Shown in pieces: positions 7,439 through 15,906 of a stretch of 64,000 bases of DNA; position 1 is the first letter of the stretch; every line of letters begins with the position of its first letter. The translations under genes were made by a program, and so were the position numbers. The notes under the pieces were generated by a model, which saw only the letters and a program-made list of their open reading frames with translations, searched no databases and was not told the DNA's origin. This DNA comes from Bacillus cereus (GTDB lineage Bacteria > Bacillota > Bacilli > Bacillales > Bacillaceae_G): assembly GCF_002584535.1 (NCBI RefSeq), contig NZ_NUOT01000062.1, forward strand, positions 1-64,000, in the 5' to 3' direction.

Positions 7439-8752
7439 ATGTGGAAAAGAGGAATGTTCATTTGTTTTTGTATGGTATTGGTCTTTTTAGCGCCTATGTA
7501 CGCATTGGCGGAAGAAAAAAGAGAGTGGCAAGATGAAGTGATTTACTCTATTATGATTGATCGTTTTAATAATGGAGATGCAAAAAATGATAAAGAGCTT
7601 AATGTAGGGAATTTAGAAGGATATCAAGGGGGAGACATACAAGGAATAATAAAGCGAATGGATTATATAAAGGATATGGGATTTACCACGATTATGCTTT
7701 CGCCAATTTTTAAAAGCGAAACGTATGATGGGCGTGGTGCGGTTGATTTTCAAAAAGTGAATGAGCATTTTGGATCACTGCAAGATGTGAAACAGCTTAT
7801 GCAAGAAGCGCATAAGCGAGATATGAAAGTGGTCTTTCAATTTGCTGTAGAAAAAGAGCAGGAAACGCTTATTGATTCGATAAAATGGTGGATGAAAGAA
7901 GCGAACATAGATGGAATTTATCTTATGCATAGTAAAGAAATATCTCGTACCTTTTTAAATGAAGTAGAACAAAGTGTTCGAGGAATGAAAAAAGATTTCC
8001 TCTTTATGACTGATGGGGAAGAGAATATACATAGTGGATACTATGAGTACATAACGGATATCTTTACGAAACCAGATACATCTATTAAACCACTTTATGA
8101 TGCTAGTTTAATAGAAAATGGTAAAGTAACAGGTGCTTTTTTAGATAGTCAAGACACAAAGCGATTTATCAGAATCGCGAAAGAGAACGCATATTATCCG
8201 CCAACACGTTTAAAATTAGCTCTTGCTTATTTATATACATCACCAGGGGTGCCGATTGTTTACTACGGTACAGAGATTGCGCTTGATGGCGGGGGAGTAC
8301 CAGATAATCATAGGTTAATGGATTTTAAAACTGATGAAAAATTTTTACAGTATATAACAAGATTAGGAGAGTTGCGTCAAAAGTTGCCATCTCTCCGTCA
8401 TGGTACGTTTGAGTTGTTATATGATAAGGCTGGAATGAGTGTGCTGAAAAGGAAGTATAAAGATGAAGTAACACTTGTTGCAATTAACAACACAAAATGG
8501 ACGCAAAAAGTCTCGCTTACGGCAAAGGAGATAGGAGAAAATCAAGAATTAAAGGGATTATTGGAAGATGAGATTATTAGAGAAGAAGATGGGAAGTATT
8601 ATCTCGTATTGAAGCGAGAAGAAGCGAATGTATATCAAGTTAGAGAAAAAACAGGGGTCAATTGGCTTTTTATCTCTTTATTAGTTGGTGTAAATGTGTT
8701 GTTTCTTGCTTTTTTAATTGCTGTAAAGAAGAAAAAATCTTCTACGCTGTAA
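7439..8752 (+). CDS. Membrane-anchored GH13-like protein with degenerate active site
   Basis: The 437-aa protein has a signal peptide (to about ALAEE), a GH13 alpha-amylase barrel (IMIDRFNNGD, GGDIQGIIKRMDYIKDMGFTT, GVPIVYYGTEIAL) and a C-terminal membrane helix with a KKKK tail. It should be tethered outside the cell. Where active GH13 enzymes have DGFR-x-D, this has DGIYLMHSK, so the nucleophile Asp and its Arg are lost. The usual NHD has become SQD, losing the His. No clear acid Glu is visible. It may bind rather than cleave glucans. A TTG at 7427 precedes the ATG at 7439, which has a GGGGGA site in front. A terminator follows. Whether the whole family in this species group shares the losses is unknown to me. 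Confidence 0.8.
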   Translation: MWKRGMFICFCMVLVFLAPMYALAEEKREWQDEVIYSIMIDRFNNGDAKNDKELNVGNLEGYQGGDIQGIIKRMDYIKDMGFTTIMLSPIFKSETYDGRGAVDFQKVNEHFGSLQDVKQLMQEAHKRDMKVVFQFAVEKEQETLIDSIKWWMKEANIDGIYLMHSKEISRTFLNEVEQSVRGMKKDFLFMTDGEENIHSGYYEYITDIFTKPDTSIKPLYDASLIENGKVTGAFLDSQDTKRFIRIAKENAYYPPTRLKLALAYLYTSPGVPIVYYGTEIALDGGGVPDNHRLMDFKTDEKFLQYITRLGELRQKLPSLRHGTFELLYDKAGMSVLKRKYKDEVTLVAINNTKWTQKVSLTAKEIGENQELKGLLEDEIIREEDGKYYLVLKREEANVYQVREKTGVNWLFISLLVGVNVLFLAFLIAVKKKKSSTL

Positions 8753-8811
8753 AGTGAAAGTGGATAGAGTGATGGCATATCTCTTCTATTCATGGATAAT
8801 ATATATTCTCT

Positions 8812-8846
8812 AGTGCACTACTAATTCATGAGTAGTGCACTTTTTC
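8812..8846 (+). terminator. Terminator after the amylase-like gene
   Basis: AGTGCACTACT (8812-8822) pairs perfectly with AGTAGTGCACT (8831-8841), followed by TTTTTC. Confidence 0.85.
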
Positions 8847-9087
8847 ATTTATTCTATTACAAATGCGACAGTGGACATTATGACGAGAATATATGTTTTT
8901 TAGTAGTAATGTAGGATGAATGAAGGTGGAATTGTTTTAGCGTTTGCGGATCAGATTGATAGCGTATATAGAAGCAGGAAAGGTATTTGTAAGATTTCCT
9001 ACAGCGAAAAAATATGTGGATGTATCTTTTTAAAGAATTGATTAATTCGTTTAAAACATTCTAATGTGACATTGAATAGTATGAATA
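8847..9087 (+). other. Intergenic stretch with a possible decayed short ORF
   Basis: No intact gene is evident. A reading frame starting at 8916 gives MNEGGIVLAFADQIDSVYR and, after a one-base shift, EAGKVFVRFPTAKKYVDVSF and a stop near 9031. This looks protein-like and may be the remnant of a small gene, but it is too short to identify. Confidence 0.25.
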
Positions 9088-9137
9088 TGTAATCTGCATG
9101 TTACGAATCTTTTTAGTTAATAGGAGGTGGATTTAAA

Positions 9138-9494
9138 ATGCCTTTCTCTACTGGGCCAATTGAAAACGTAGGAAATCAGCCTAATGATGCAAGGAAAGCT
9201 AGGGTTAAAATCCTCAATCGTACTGGAGGTACACTTACTGGGGTACTCCGATCTTTTAGGCTTAATGGTACAAGAGAATTAATCGAACAGAGAAACTTTT
9301 CTGTAGCTTCTAATGCTTCTACTCTTGTAGTTCTAAGTTTAGTTCACTTTGCTTCGGGACAAGCGGATCAATATGAAGTTGAAATTGTTCCTAATCAAAA
9401 CGGTGGCTTATACAGTGTTTATGGAGTAACTCCTCAGGGTGTTATTATTACTGCGCAACGAGTTTTGAATACAGAATTAACGCAAATTCTGTAG
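9138..9494 (+). CDS. Hypothetical 118-aa protein, first of a tandem pair
   Basis: I do not recognise this family. The protein starts MPFSTGPIENVGNQPND, has no signal peptide or membrane segment, and appears beta-rich, with alternating hydrophobic stretches (ARVKILNRTGG, STLVVLSLVHF, QYEVEIVPN) and a conserved end LYSVYGVTP through QRVLNTELTQIL. An AGGAGGTGG site lies about 9 nt before the ATG. It is about 85% identical by eye to the next gene. The small beta-sandwich look and the spore-forming host would suit a spore surface or secreted-matrix component, but this is a guess. Confidence 0.75.
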   Translation: MPFSTGPIENVGNQPNDARKARVKILNRTGGTLTGVLRSFRLNGTRELIEQRNFSVASNASTLVVLSLVHFASGQADQYEVEIVPNQNGGLYSVYGVTPQGVIITAQRVLNTELTQIL

Positions 9495-9572
9495 TAACTA
9501 TTCCTGATTAATAAAAATTTTCTGTAATCTGCAGGTTATGAATCTTTTTAGCTAATAGGAGGTGGATTTAAA

Positions 9573-9929
9573 ATGCCTTTCACTACTGGGCCAATTGAAA
9601 ACGTAGGAAATCAGCCTAATGATGCAAATGAAGCTAGGGTTAAAATCCTCAATCGTACTGGAGGTACACTTACTGGGGTAGTTCGATCTTTTAAGCTTAA
9701 TGGTACAAGAGCATTAATTGAACAGAGAAACTTTTCTGTACCTGCTAATGCTTCTACTTTTATAAATCTAAGTTTAGTTCACTCTACTTCGGGGCGAGCA
9801 GCTCAATATGAAGTTGAAATTGTTCCTAATCAAAACGGTGGCTTATACAGTGTTTATGGAGTAACTCCTCAGGATGTTATTATTACTGCACAACGAGTTT
9901 TGAATACAGAATTAACGCAAATTCTATAG
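9573..9929 (+). CDS. Hypothetical 118-aa protein, second of a tandem pair
   Basis: This is a close paralogue of the gene before it, with the same length, start, ribosome-binding site and end. Differences cluster at residues 19-20, 36-60 and 69-80, whereas both ends are nearly unchanged, so the middle of the protein is diverging or subject to selection. No function can be assigned. Confidence 0.75.
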   Translation: MPFTTGPIENVGNQPNDANEARVKILNRTGGTLTGVVRSFKLNGTRALIEQRNFSVPANASTFINLSLVHSTSGRAAQYEVEIVPNQNGGLYSVYGVTPQDVIITAQRVLNTELTQIL

Positions 9930-10070
9930 TAACTATTCCTGATTAATAAACACTCTCTGTAAGATTAAACTTAGATTCTTTTTCTGTGCTATTTATGAAT
10001 GTATAAGAGAAATCGGCCGATGAAAGTAATGAATTTTATTTCATAAATGCAGTCTTCATCTATTGTAGTT

Positions 10071-10108
10071 GTTCTGGTTGGGATGTGTTTTTTATTTCCA
10101 ACCAGAAC
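10071..10108. terminator. Hairpin, probable terminator between converging genes
   Basis: GTTCTGGTTGG (10071-10081) pairs perfectly with CCAACCAGAAC (10098-10108). It lies between the duplicated genes and opposing yajQ. No long T-run follows the stem, but the loop contains a T-run. Confidence 0.55.
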
Positions 10109-10155
10109 CTATTGTTATTATTTCATGATGATCGCACTCTTATGGAGTTGTTTTG

Positions 10156-10647
10156 TTAGCGATAGTTAATGAATTGTACATCGATTGGTAAATCGGCACC
10201 GCGAATTGCTGCAATGACTGCTTGTAAGTCATCACGGCTTTTTCCAGTAACACGTACTTGATCATCTTGTACTTGTGTTTTTACTTTTAATTTTAAATCT
10301 TTAATAATGTTATTAATTTTTTTAGCGTTCTCTTTATCGATACCTTGTTGCAACGTTGCACGTTGACGTACTGTGTTACCAGCAGCGTTTTCTACTTTTC
10401 CGTAGTCTAAGTTTTTGATTGGTACTTCGCGTTTAACTAGTTTTGAAATAAGAACGTCTTTTACTTGCTCTAATTTAAATTCATCATCAGAAGTTAAAAC
10501 GATTACTTCTTTTTCTAATTTAATATCACTTTTGCTTCCTTTAAAATCATATCGATTTTGAATTTCTTTTAATGCGATGTTAATAGCATTTGTTACTTCT
10601 GGTAATTCTACTTTTGAAACGATGTCAAAAGAACTATCTTTTGCCAT
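10156..10647 (-). CDS. yajQ: YajQ family nucleotide-binding protein
   Basis: The 163-aa product starts [18 protein letters not shown] and carries the QNRYDFKGS motif and the [11 protein letters not shown] block typical of YajQ. The family has two ferredoxin-like domains and members bind nucleotides such as c-di-GMP or GTP; the role in Bacillus is not settled. The frame extends 9 codons further upstream, but GGAGGTG at 10654-10660 is well placed for the ATG at 10647 and the family starts there. Confidence 0.95.
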   Translation of the reverse strand: MAKDSSFDIVSKVELPEVTNAINIALKEIQNRYDFKGSKSDIKLEKEVIVLTSDDEFKLEQVKDVLISKLVKREVPIKNLDYGKVENAAGNTVRQRATLQQGIDKENAKKINNIIKDLKLKVKTQVQDDQVRVTGKSRDDLQAVIAAIRGADLPIDVQFINYR

Positions 10648-10789
10648 AGTAAGCACCTCCAAATTAAATTCCATCTTCTATTATAGTGAATTTTGGTCAG
10701 TTGGACAAATAAAGGAAAAATCGTGTTATAATGAAGTTTCTTTGGAATGATAAAAATATAACTTTATATATAGAAGGGAATTAAAATAT

Positions 10790-11656
10790 ATGTATTTAGA
10801 GCCAGGAGCGATTGAACAGGTAACTGTTTTACGAGAAACGGAAATAGGATATATGGTCGGATTTGACGATGAGGATGGTTATGAAGAAGTATTCCTACAT
10901 AAGAATGAAGTAGCAGGAGAAATCGAAGAAGGCGATACGATTGATGTATTTTTATACCTTGATCATAAAGAGCGAATTTCTGCAACAATGAAGACGCCGG
11001 TAATTACAGTACATGATTGGAACTGGGTAAAAGTTGTAGACGTAAAACCTGATTTAGGTGTGTTTGTTGATATCGGTGTTTCTAAAGATATCTTGATCCC
11101 AGCTGATGAGTTCCCGATTTATACACCAGTTTGGCCAGAAGAGGGCGACGAATTGTATTGTACATTAAAATTAACAAATCGTGGCCGCCTAATTGCTCTT
11201 CCAGCAAGAGACTCAGATATGCAAGAGATTATTGTAGATGCAACGCCATCTATGCGTAATAAAAATGTGAACGGACGTGTGTATCGCTCACTTCAAGTCG
11301 GTTCATTTGTATTAACAGATGAACATTTCCGCGCCTTTTTACATCATACAGAAAGAAAAGAGCAAGTTCGTATTGGTGAGCGCGTAACAGGCCGTATTAT
11401 TGATGTGAAAGATGATGGTACGATTAATATTTCACTTCTTCCGCGTAAAGAAGAGGGAATGGAAGATGATGCAGCGGTGATTTATGAGTATATGGAGAGC
11501 CGCGGCGGGGCAATGCCGTTTTGGGATAAGAGTCATCCAGAAGACATTAAAGAACGTTTTAATATGAGTAAAGCAGCATTTAAACGTGCACTTGGTAAGT
11601 TGATGAAAGAAGAAAAAGTTTATCAAGAAGACGGTTGGACGTACTTTAAGAAATAA
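10790..11656 (+). CDS. cvfB: CvfB-like S1 RNA-binding protein
   Basis: The 288-aa cytoplasmic protein matches the CvfB/YitL family: repeated S1-type OB folds (for example VKVVDVKPDLGVFVDIG at about 80-97 and GRIIDVKDDGTINISL at about 200) and a C-terminal winged-helix ending in KLMKEEKVYQEDGWTYF. In Staphylococcus CvfB binds RNA and affects virulence gene expression. The ribosome-binding site is weak (gaaggg, about 12 nt before ATG). Two terminators follow. Confidence 0.9.
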   Translation: MYLEPGAIEQVTVLRETEIGYMVGFDDEDGYEEVFLHKNEVAGEIEEGDTIDVFLYLDHKERISATMKTPVITVHDWNWVKVVDVKPDLGVFVDIGVSKDILIPADEFPIYTPVWPEEGDELYCTLKLTNRGRLIALPARDSDMQEIIVDATPSMRNKNVNGRVYRSLQVGSFVLTDEHFRAFLHHTERKEQVRIGERVTGRIIDVKDDGTINISLLPRKEEGMEDDAAVIYEYMESRGGAMPFWDKSHPEDIKERFNMSKAAFKRALGKLMKEEKVYQEDGWTYFKK

Positions 11657-11659
11657 AAA

Positions 11660-11694
11660 AAATCCGAACAAGCGTGTAACTTGTTCGGATTTTC
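11660..11694 (+). terminator. Terminator after cvfB
   Basis: AATCCGAACAAG pairs with CTTGTTCGGATT across a 7-nt loop, with A and T tails, so it may work in both directions. Confidence 0.85.
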
Positions 11695-11706
11695 AGAGTG
11701 TTTGGA

Positions 11707-11736
11707 AACAGGAGTCAGTAGGCTCCTGTTTTTTGT
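11707..11736. terminator. Second terminator between cvfB and prsA
   Basis: AACAGGAG (11707-11714) pairs with CTCCTGTT (11723-11730), followed by TTTTG. It gives a second stop for read-through from cvfB. Confidence 0.65.
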
Positions 11737-11774
11737 CCTTGTGTTTTTCTATCAACTCACTCTATCGCCCTTTT

Positions 11775-12629
11775 TTATTGTTGTCCAAAAAGGCGAGAGA
11801 ATGTATCTTTCAAATCACTATCTTTTACTTTAATATCAGCTTTTTTGAATTCGTCTAATAATATTTTTTGGCCAGTAGTTTGATCTGCTAACCGCTCTTC
11901 TTCTAGATTTTTACGGATGGAATCTTTTACTTCGTCATATGGTTTTAATTCTTTTTTATCGGTAAGCTTAATAATGTGGTAACCTTGTGATGATTTAATA
12001 GGTTTGCTAATTTCACCGACATTTAATTTGTAAGCAGCTTCTTCAAATTCAGATACCTTTTTACCTGGACCGAAGTATCCTAGATCTCCGCCATTATCTT
12101 TTGAACTAGGGTCTTGTGACTGTTGTTTTGCTAACTCTTCAAATGAAGCACCTTCATCCAGTTGTTTCTTAATGTCATTTGCTGTTTTTTCATCATTTAC
12201 TAGAATTTGACTAGCTTTAATTTCAGGCTTATAGTTTGCTTTTACATCTTTCTCTGTAATGCTTTCCTTAATAGCTTTTTCCATCGCTAATTTGAATCTA
12301 ATTTGATTTTTAAAGTCATCTTCATCTTTTAGACGGTTACTTTCTAGTACCGTTTTGAATTGATCACCAAACTGGTCTTTTGCTTTTTTAAATTCTTTAT
12401 CGACTTCGTCATCGGATACTTTATATTTTTTTGTCATGATATCTTGTGCCATCATTTCATATAACATATCTTTTCCGTACCGTTCTTTTAACTGCTTGTC
12501 AAAATCACCTTTTGTAATGGTCGAGACTTTTGATGTTGCAATCGCCTCTGAGTTATCTTTTGGGCCGCAAGCAGACAGCATTAACGTTCCGAGCGCAGCT
12601 GTTGCTATCCATAGTTGTTTTCTTTTCAT
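11775..12629 (-). CDS. prsA: Foldase lipoprotein PrsA
   Basis: PrsA is an extracytoplasmic peptidyl-prolyl isomerase anchored to the membrane that helps secreted proteins fold. The 284-aa product has a lipoprotein signal with lipobox LSAC (Cys21) and a parvulin domain at about residues 133-225 (KASQILVNDEKTA, GGDLGYFGPG, GYHIIKLTDK). The flanking helical chaperone region is rich in Lys, Asp and Glu. GAGGTG precedes the ATG. The B. cereus group carries several PrsA paralogues; which one this is cannot be told here. Confidence 0.95.
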   Translation of the reverse strand: MKRKQLWIATAALGTLMLSACGPKDNSEAIATSKVSTITKGDFDKQLKERYGKDMLYEMMAQDIMTKKYKVSDDEVDKEFKKAKDQFGDQFKTVLESNRLKDEDDFKNQIRFKLAMEKAIKESITEKDVKANYKPEIKASQILVNDEKTANDIKKQLDEGASFEELAKQQSQDPSSKDNGGDLGYFGPGKKVSEFEEAAYKLNVGEISKPIKSSQGYHIIKLTDKKELKPYDEVKDSIRKNLEEERLADQTTGQKILLDEFKKADIKVKDSDLKDTFSRLFGQQ

Positions 12630-12714
12630 ACTAACACCTCATCTAATTATGTTGTTATTATTGTAAAATAGAGAAGTGAACAAGAAGTGAAATTGAGATG
12701 TTTTTTTATGAAAT

Positions 12715-12746
12715 GAAAAAGTACATCAACAAGATTGTTGATGTAC
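12715..12746 (-). terminator. Terminator for the 43-aa gene
   Basis: GTACATCAACA (12721-12731) pairs with TGTTGATGTAC (12736-12746). On the minus strand the stem is followed by a T-run, right after the 43-aa gene. Confidence 0.8.
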
Positions 12747-12753
12747 AAAATAA

Positions 12754-12885
12754 TTAAAGGTGATCTGTTTTTTTAGAATATGCACGCTTTCCTTGTGAGA
12801 TGTTTTTTTGTTCTTGCTCGTTTTTTTCTGTGCGTTTTGCGTTGTTATCGCGTGCTTTTTTGTCATTATCGCTCGTATGTGGCAT
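12754..12885 (-). CDS. Small basic protein, 43 aa, DUF3941-like
   Basis: The product begins MPHTSDNDKKARDNNAKR and ends AYSKKTDHL; it is very hydrophilic with many Lys, Asn and Asp. It resembles a small Bacillus family I remember as DUF3941, with no known function. GGAGTTGA lies 8 nt before the ATG and a perfect terminator follows, so it is a real monocistronic gene. It is divergent from the YitT-like gene next to it. Confidence 0.7.
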   Translation of the reverse strand: MPHTSDNDKKARDNNAKRTEKNEQEQKNISQGKRAYSKKTDHL

Positions 12886-12994
12886 ACATATCAACTCCAT
12901 TTCTAAACAGTTGTATGTTTATCATTTCCATTTTCGTAAAGACTATGTATACAATGTAATCGTAAACGCATTATCTATAAAGGTGGGCTGGGAG

Positions 12995-13852
12995 ATGGAT
13001 TTCAAATTAAATTATGCTGAATTAACGAAAAAACTCATTGTTGTTATCATTGCCGGTTTATTAAATGCAATTGGAATGAACTTGTTCTTAACACCAGCAA
13101 AAGTATATGCGAGTGGTTTCGCGGGATTATCTCAATTACTTTCGCAAGTATTAGGTGATTTTGCATCGATTCACATATCAACAGGGGTACTTTTTGCTTT
13201 ATTTAATATTCCAGTTGTTATTTTAGCGTGGAAAAAGGTTGGAAAAGCTTTTACGTTATTTAGTTTTCTATGCGTTGTATTTATGACACTGTTTTTAGAA
13301 ATCATACCAGTAAAGGCAGTTTCTAATGATATTATATTGAATGCTATTTTTGGTGGTCTCATTTCGGCGATAGGAGTAGGAATTGCTTTGAAATGGGGAG
13401 CTTCCACAGGTGGTTTAGACATTATCGCAATGATTTTGTCGAAAATAAAAGATAAGCCTGTCGGAACATATTTCTTTTTCTTTAATGCGATTATCATTAT
13501 TGCAGCTGGTTATTTGTATGGATGGGAAAAGGCGTTATACACGTTAGTAACATTGTATGTATCATCCAGAATTATTGATGCGATTCATACCCGTCATGTG
13601 AAAATTACAGCATTTATCGTTACAAAAAATGGTAAAGATGTACGACAAGCGATTCAATCTCGTTTAGTAAGGGGAATTACAACTGTACCAGCTACAGGAG
13701 CGTATACAAATGAAAATAAAGAAATGATAATGATTGTAATTACCCGTTATGAGCTATATGAACTAGAGCGAATTATTAAACAAGTAGATCCTGGTGCATT
13801 TACAAATGTAGTTCAAACAGTCGGCGTATTTGGATTGTTTCGGAAAGATTAA
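12995..13852 (+). CDS. YitT family membrane protein (DUF161/DUF2179)
   Basis: The 285-aa protein has five or six N-terminal membrane helices (KLIVVIIAGLLNAIG, GGLISAIGVGIALKWGASTGGLDI) and a soluble C-terminal DUF2179 domain (about residue 200 on, GKDVRQAIQSRLVRGITTVPATGAYT). These conserved Bacillus proteins have no settled function. The open frame runs upstream to 12800, but AAGGTGG at 12979-12986 sets the ATG at 12995 as the start and avoids overlap with the divergent small gene. A terminator follows. Confidence 0.9.
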   Translation: MDFKLNYAELTKKLIVVIIAGLLNAIGMNLFLTPAKVYASGFAGLSQLLSQVLGDFASIHISTGVLFALFNIPVVILAWKKVGKAFTLFSFLCVVFMTLFLEIIPVKAVSNDIILNAIFGGLISAIGVGIALKWGASTGGLDIIAMILSKIKDKPVGTYFFFFNAIIIIAAGYLYGWEKALYTLVTLYVSSRIIDAIHTRHVKITAFIVTKNGKDVRQAIQSRLVRGITTVPATGAYTNENKEMIMIVITRYELYELERIIKQVDPGAFTNVVQTVGVFGLFRKD

Positions 13853-13880
13853 AGAGGACCGGGAATCGGTCCTCTTATTT
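13853..13880 (+). terminator. Terminator after the YitT-like gene
   Basis: AGAGGACCG pairs with CGGTCCTCT across a 5-nt loop, followed by TATTTT. Confidence 0.85.
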
Positions 13881-14077
13881 TAATGTGCGTTAGTGATGTT
13901 TTGCAATTGCTGTTGCATCTCGCGCAATTGTACCTTCTCAGCAGTTGAAGAATTGGCGTAAGCGGATTGCAAAGCATTTTTTGCTTTATAAACGAGTTCC
14001 TGCTGTTCGGTGCTGCTTGAACAAGAAACAGCATCTGAAACAGCATCTCGCGCTTGCTGAAATAGTAGGTTGCCCAT
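13880..14077 (-). CDS. Small helical protein, 65 aa, DUF3813-like
   Basis: MGNLLFQQARDAVSDAV through STAEKVQLREMQQQLQNI reads as two amphipathic helices rich in Gln and Ala, resembling the small Bacillus family DUF3813. Its ATG follows directly on the stop codon of the next small gene upstream (14078), and its ribosome-binding site GGAGGGG lies inside that gene, so the two are translationally coupled. Function unknown. Confidence 0.8.
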   Translation of the reverse strand: MGNLLFQQARDAVSDAVSCSSSTEQQELVYKAKNALQSAYANSSTAEKVQLREMQQQLQNITNAH

Positions 14078-14218
14078 TTAAACCCCTCCGAGAGAAGAGT
14101 TGTTTCGTTCTTTTTCTGCATCAGCTAATGTACCGCGGTAAGGGAATCTTTCAGCGTGCTTCATAACAGCATCGGCCCCTTGTTGGGTGAAACGTTTTGA
14201 CTTGTTCTTTTTACCCAT
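14078..14218 (-). CDS. Small basic protein, 46 aa
   Basis: The product starts MGKKNKSKRFTQQGADAV and ends NNSSLGGV; it is Lys/Arg-rich at the N-terminus. An AAGGGGGA site lies 8 nt before the ATG. Its stop codon abuts the start of the 65-aa gene, giving a two-gene unit. I do not recognise a named family. Confidence 0.7.
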   Translation of the reverse strand: MGKKNKSKRFTQQGADAVMKHAERFPYRGTLADAEKERNNSSLGGV

Positions 14219-14318
14219 TCGTAATTCCCCCTTATTTAGCAGAAAATAACTGACACATCGCTGTGTCTAGTTATAGTATGGGCGTTTTGCGGGAAACTAT
14301 AAGTAGGGAATTTTTAGA

Positions 14319-15128
14319 TTACAATCCAAGAACCTCTTCTAAATAAAGGGCAATTCCGTCTTCTTCATTTGTTAATGTTGTGTGATTGGCTAATGTTTTT
14401 AATTCAGGAATCGCATTGCCCATTGCAATTCCATGACCTGCGTATTCAATCATTTCAAAGTCATTATCTTCGTCACCAAAGGCAATAATACGTTCTCTTG
14501 GGATGTTATAATGACGGGAAATCTTTTGGAGCCCAACTGCTTTATTGAGGCCGCTTTTCACGATTTCAATAATCGGCCAAGGAGCACCCCATTTGCGGTG
14601 ATCAATCACTTCAGCATGCATATCAGTTAAATGCCTGCGAATAGCAGTTGAATGTTCATCAAGTGCATCAATTAATAAGCAGGTTGGATGATCTTGTAAA
14701 ATGTTTAGCAAGTCTCCTGTGAAAATATTGGGAGATCCGAATTCAAAGATATGTTTTTTATCTTCATCAATTTCGCGAACATATACATCATCCATCACTT
14801 CAGCGTAAATGTTTTTAACACCAAAATCGAAGCAAGCGCGAACGATTTCTTGTGCAGTGGAAAGTTCGAGAGGAGAATGGTGCGTTCCCCAATTTGCATC
14901 GAGCGGGTGATGAACGTAAGCACCGTTAAAGTTAACGATAGGCGTATTTAAACCAAGTTCTTTATAATAAGCGTGACTGGCACGAAATGGACGTCCTGTT
15001 GAAATGACAACAACATGTCCTTGTTCTTTCGCTTTTTCAATTGTCTTCTTTGTTCGTGCGGAAATGATTTTATTGTCTGTAAGTAAAGTGCCGTCTAAAT
15101 CTAATGCGATTAAATGTTGTTTTTTCAT
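14319..15128 (-). CDS. HAD-superfamily phosphatase, Cof type (YitU-like)
   Basis: The 269-aa protein has HAD motif I DLDGTLL (residues about 10-16), motif II STGRP, a Cof-type C2 cap, and motif III/IV GLNKAVGLQ and FGDEDNDFEMI. Such enzymes dephosphorylate small phosphosugars or nucleotides such as FMN precursors; the substrate is not readable. The gene lies upstream of, and on the same strand as, the two small genes but with a 100-bp gap. Confidence 0.93.
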   Translation of the reverse strand: MKKQHLIALDLDGTLLTDNKIISARTKKTIEKAKEQGHVVVISTGRPFRASHAYYKELGLNTPIVNFNGAYVHHPLDANWGTHHSPLELSTAQEIVRACFDFGVKNIYAEVMDDVYVREIDEDKKHIFEFGSPNIFTGDLLNILQDHPTCLLIDALDEHSTAIRRHLTDMHAEVIDHRKWGAPWPIIEIVKSGLNKAVGLQKISRHYNIPRERIIAFGDEDNDFEMIEYAGHGIAMGNAIPELKTLANHTTLTNEEDGIALYLEEVLGL

Positions 15129-15389
15129 GTTTTCACCTCTTATGAAAAATTTTTGTATCTATCTGTATTTCCGTTTTAATATGCAGAAATAAGAGGTTGG
15201 AAAGTGTATAGAGAAACAACCGTGAAAGGAAGTTTCTTTATATATTCATCTTACGTCGCAAAACAGGGTAGTGTCCACTATTTCCTATTAAAAACTAGAA
15301 AAGTCAATGATTTTTTCGAAAGTTCAAATAATGTTTCTTACATTTTGTACAATTTGTGAAAGGGGTTACATTGTCCGTGAAGCAAGACG

Positions 15390-15468
15390 TATAATGAAAA
15401 CGTAATCTTCTCGTATATGTTTGACTCTCCTTTGGAACTGGCCTGGAATAGGTCGGTTTCTTTTTTTT
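15390..15468 (+). ncRNA. Candidate small RNA with its own promoter and terminator
   Basis: A TATAAT box at 15390-15395 is followed about 40 bp later by a strong terminator: GGAACTGGCCT (15434-15444) pairs over its whole length, with three or four wobbles, with AGGTCGGTTTC (15450-15460), then eight Ts. No start codon with a ribosome-binding site lies between. A transcript of roughly 65 nt from about 15402 is predicted. The -35 is poor. It lies in the 490-bp gap between the HAD gene and yjzC, where I see no other gene. Confidence 0.4.
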
Positions 15469-15620
15469 CAACGAATGATGCTTGTTCTCCTGCGTTCATG
15501 TGTAAATTCATACATATGAACGGTAATCAAAAATATGACTCGTTTCCTAAACATAACAGAAAAGCTTTTCCGAAAATGGACATACTAACGGTGTAAGGAT
15601 GTCATGGAAGGAGAATGAAG

Positions 15621-15800
15621 ATGGGACAAAATCGTAGGTTTCGTTCTGGACAGAAGGCACCGAATGATGGGATTTATGTAGAAATTGGTGAAACAGGAAG
15701 TATGGTGAAAGATCCACAAATGGTAAAATTAACTGCTGGTGAAAGGTTTCCTGAGAATTCGAATCAAAATCGTCAGTGGACATATAAAAGAAAACCGTAA
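15621..15800 (+). CDS. yjzC: YjzC family small protein
   Basis: The 59-aa product MGQNRRFRSGQKAPNDG followed by YVEIGETGS matches the Bacillus YjzC family, of unknown function. Two ATGs are in frame; AAGGAG at 15608-15613 is 7 nt from the ATG at 15621 but almost touches the one at 15615, so 15621 is the start. A terminator follows. Confidence 0.9.
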   Translation: MGQNRRFRSGQKAPNDGIYVEIGETGSMVKDPQMVKLTAGERFPENSNQNRQWTYKRKP

Positions 15801-15802
15801 AG

Positions 15803-15833
15803 AAAACCGCAGTGATAAGCTGCGGTTTTTATA
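15803..15833 (+). terminator. Terminator after yjzC
   Basis: AAAACCGCAG (15803-15812) pairs perfectly with CTGCGGTTTT (15820-15829), with a trailing T. Confidence 0.85.
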
Positions 15834-15906
15834 TGTTTTTCAAAAAATGAAATATAGAGTTAAATTTATTGTATAAAAAAGGGAACAGGAGTATAATAAA
15901 GTTAAA

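Larger units (their letters stand above)
9088..9957 (+). repeat. Tandem 435-bp duplication carrying two paralogous genes
   Basis: Unit 1 (9088-9522) and unit 2 (9523-9957) are nearly identical, including the 50 bp leader with the AGGAGGTGG site, the coding region and the trailer. A third unit seems to begin at 9958 (tgtaa, then a gattcttttt stretch) but fades at once. The junctions repeat the motif ctgtaatctgca. Confidence 0.9.

Noticed and set aside
12800-12994. Longer N-terminus for the YitT-like protein
   Set aside because: It would overlap the divergent 43-aa gene and lacks an SD, while AAGGTGG fits the ATG at 12995.
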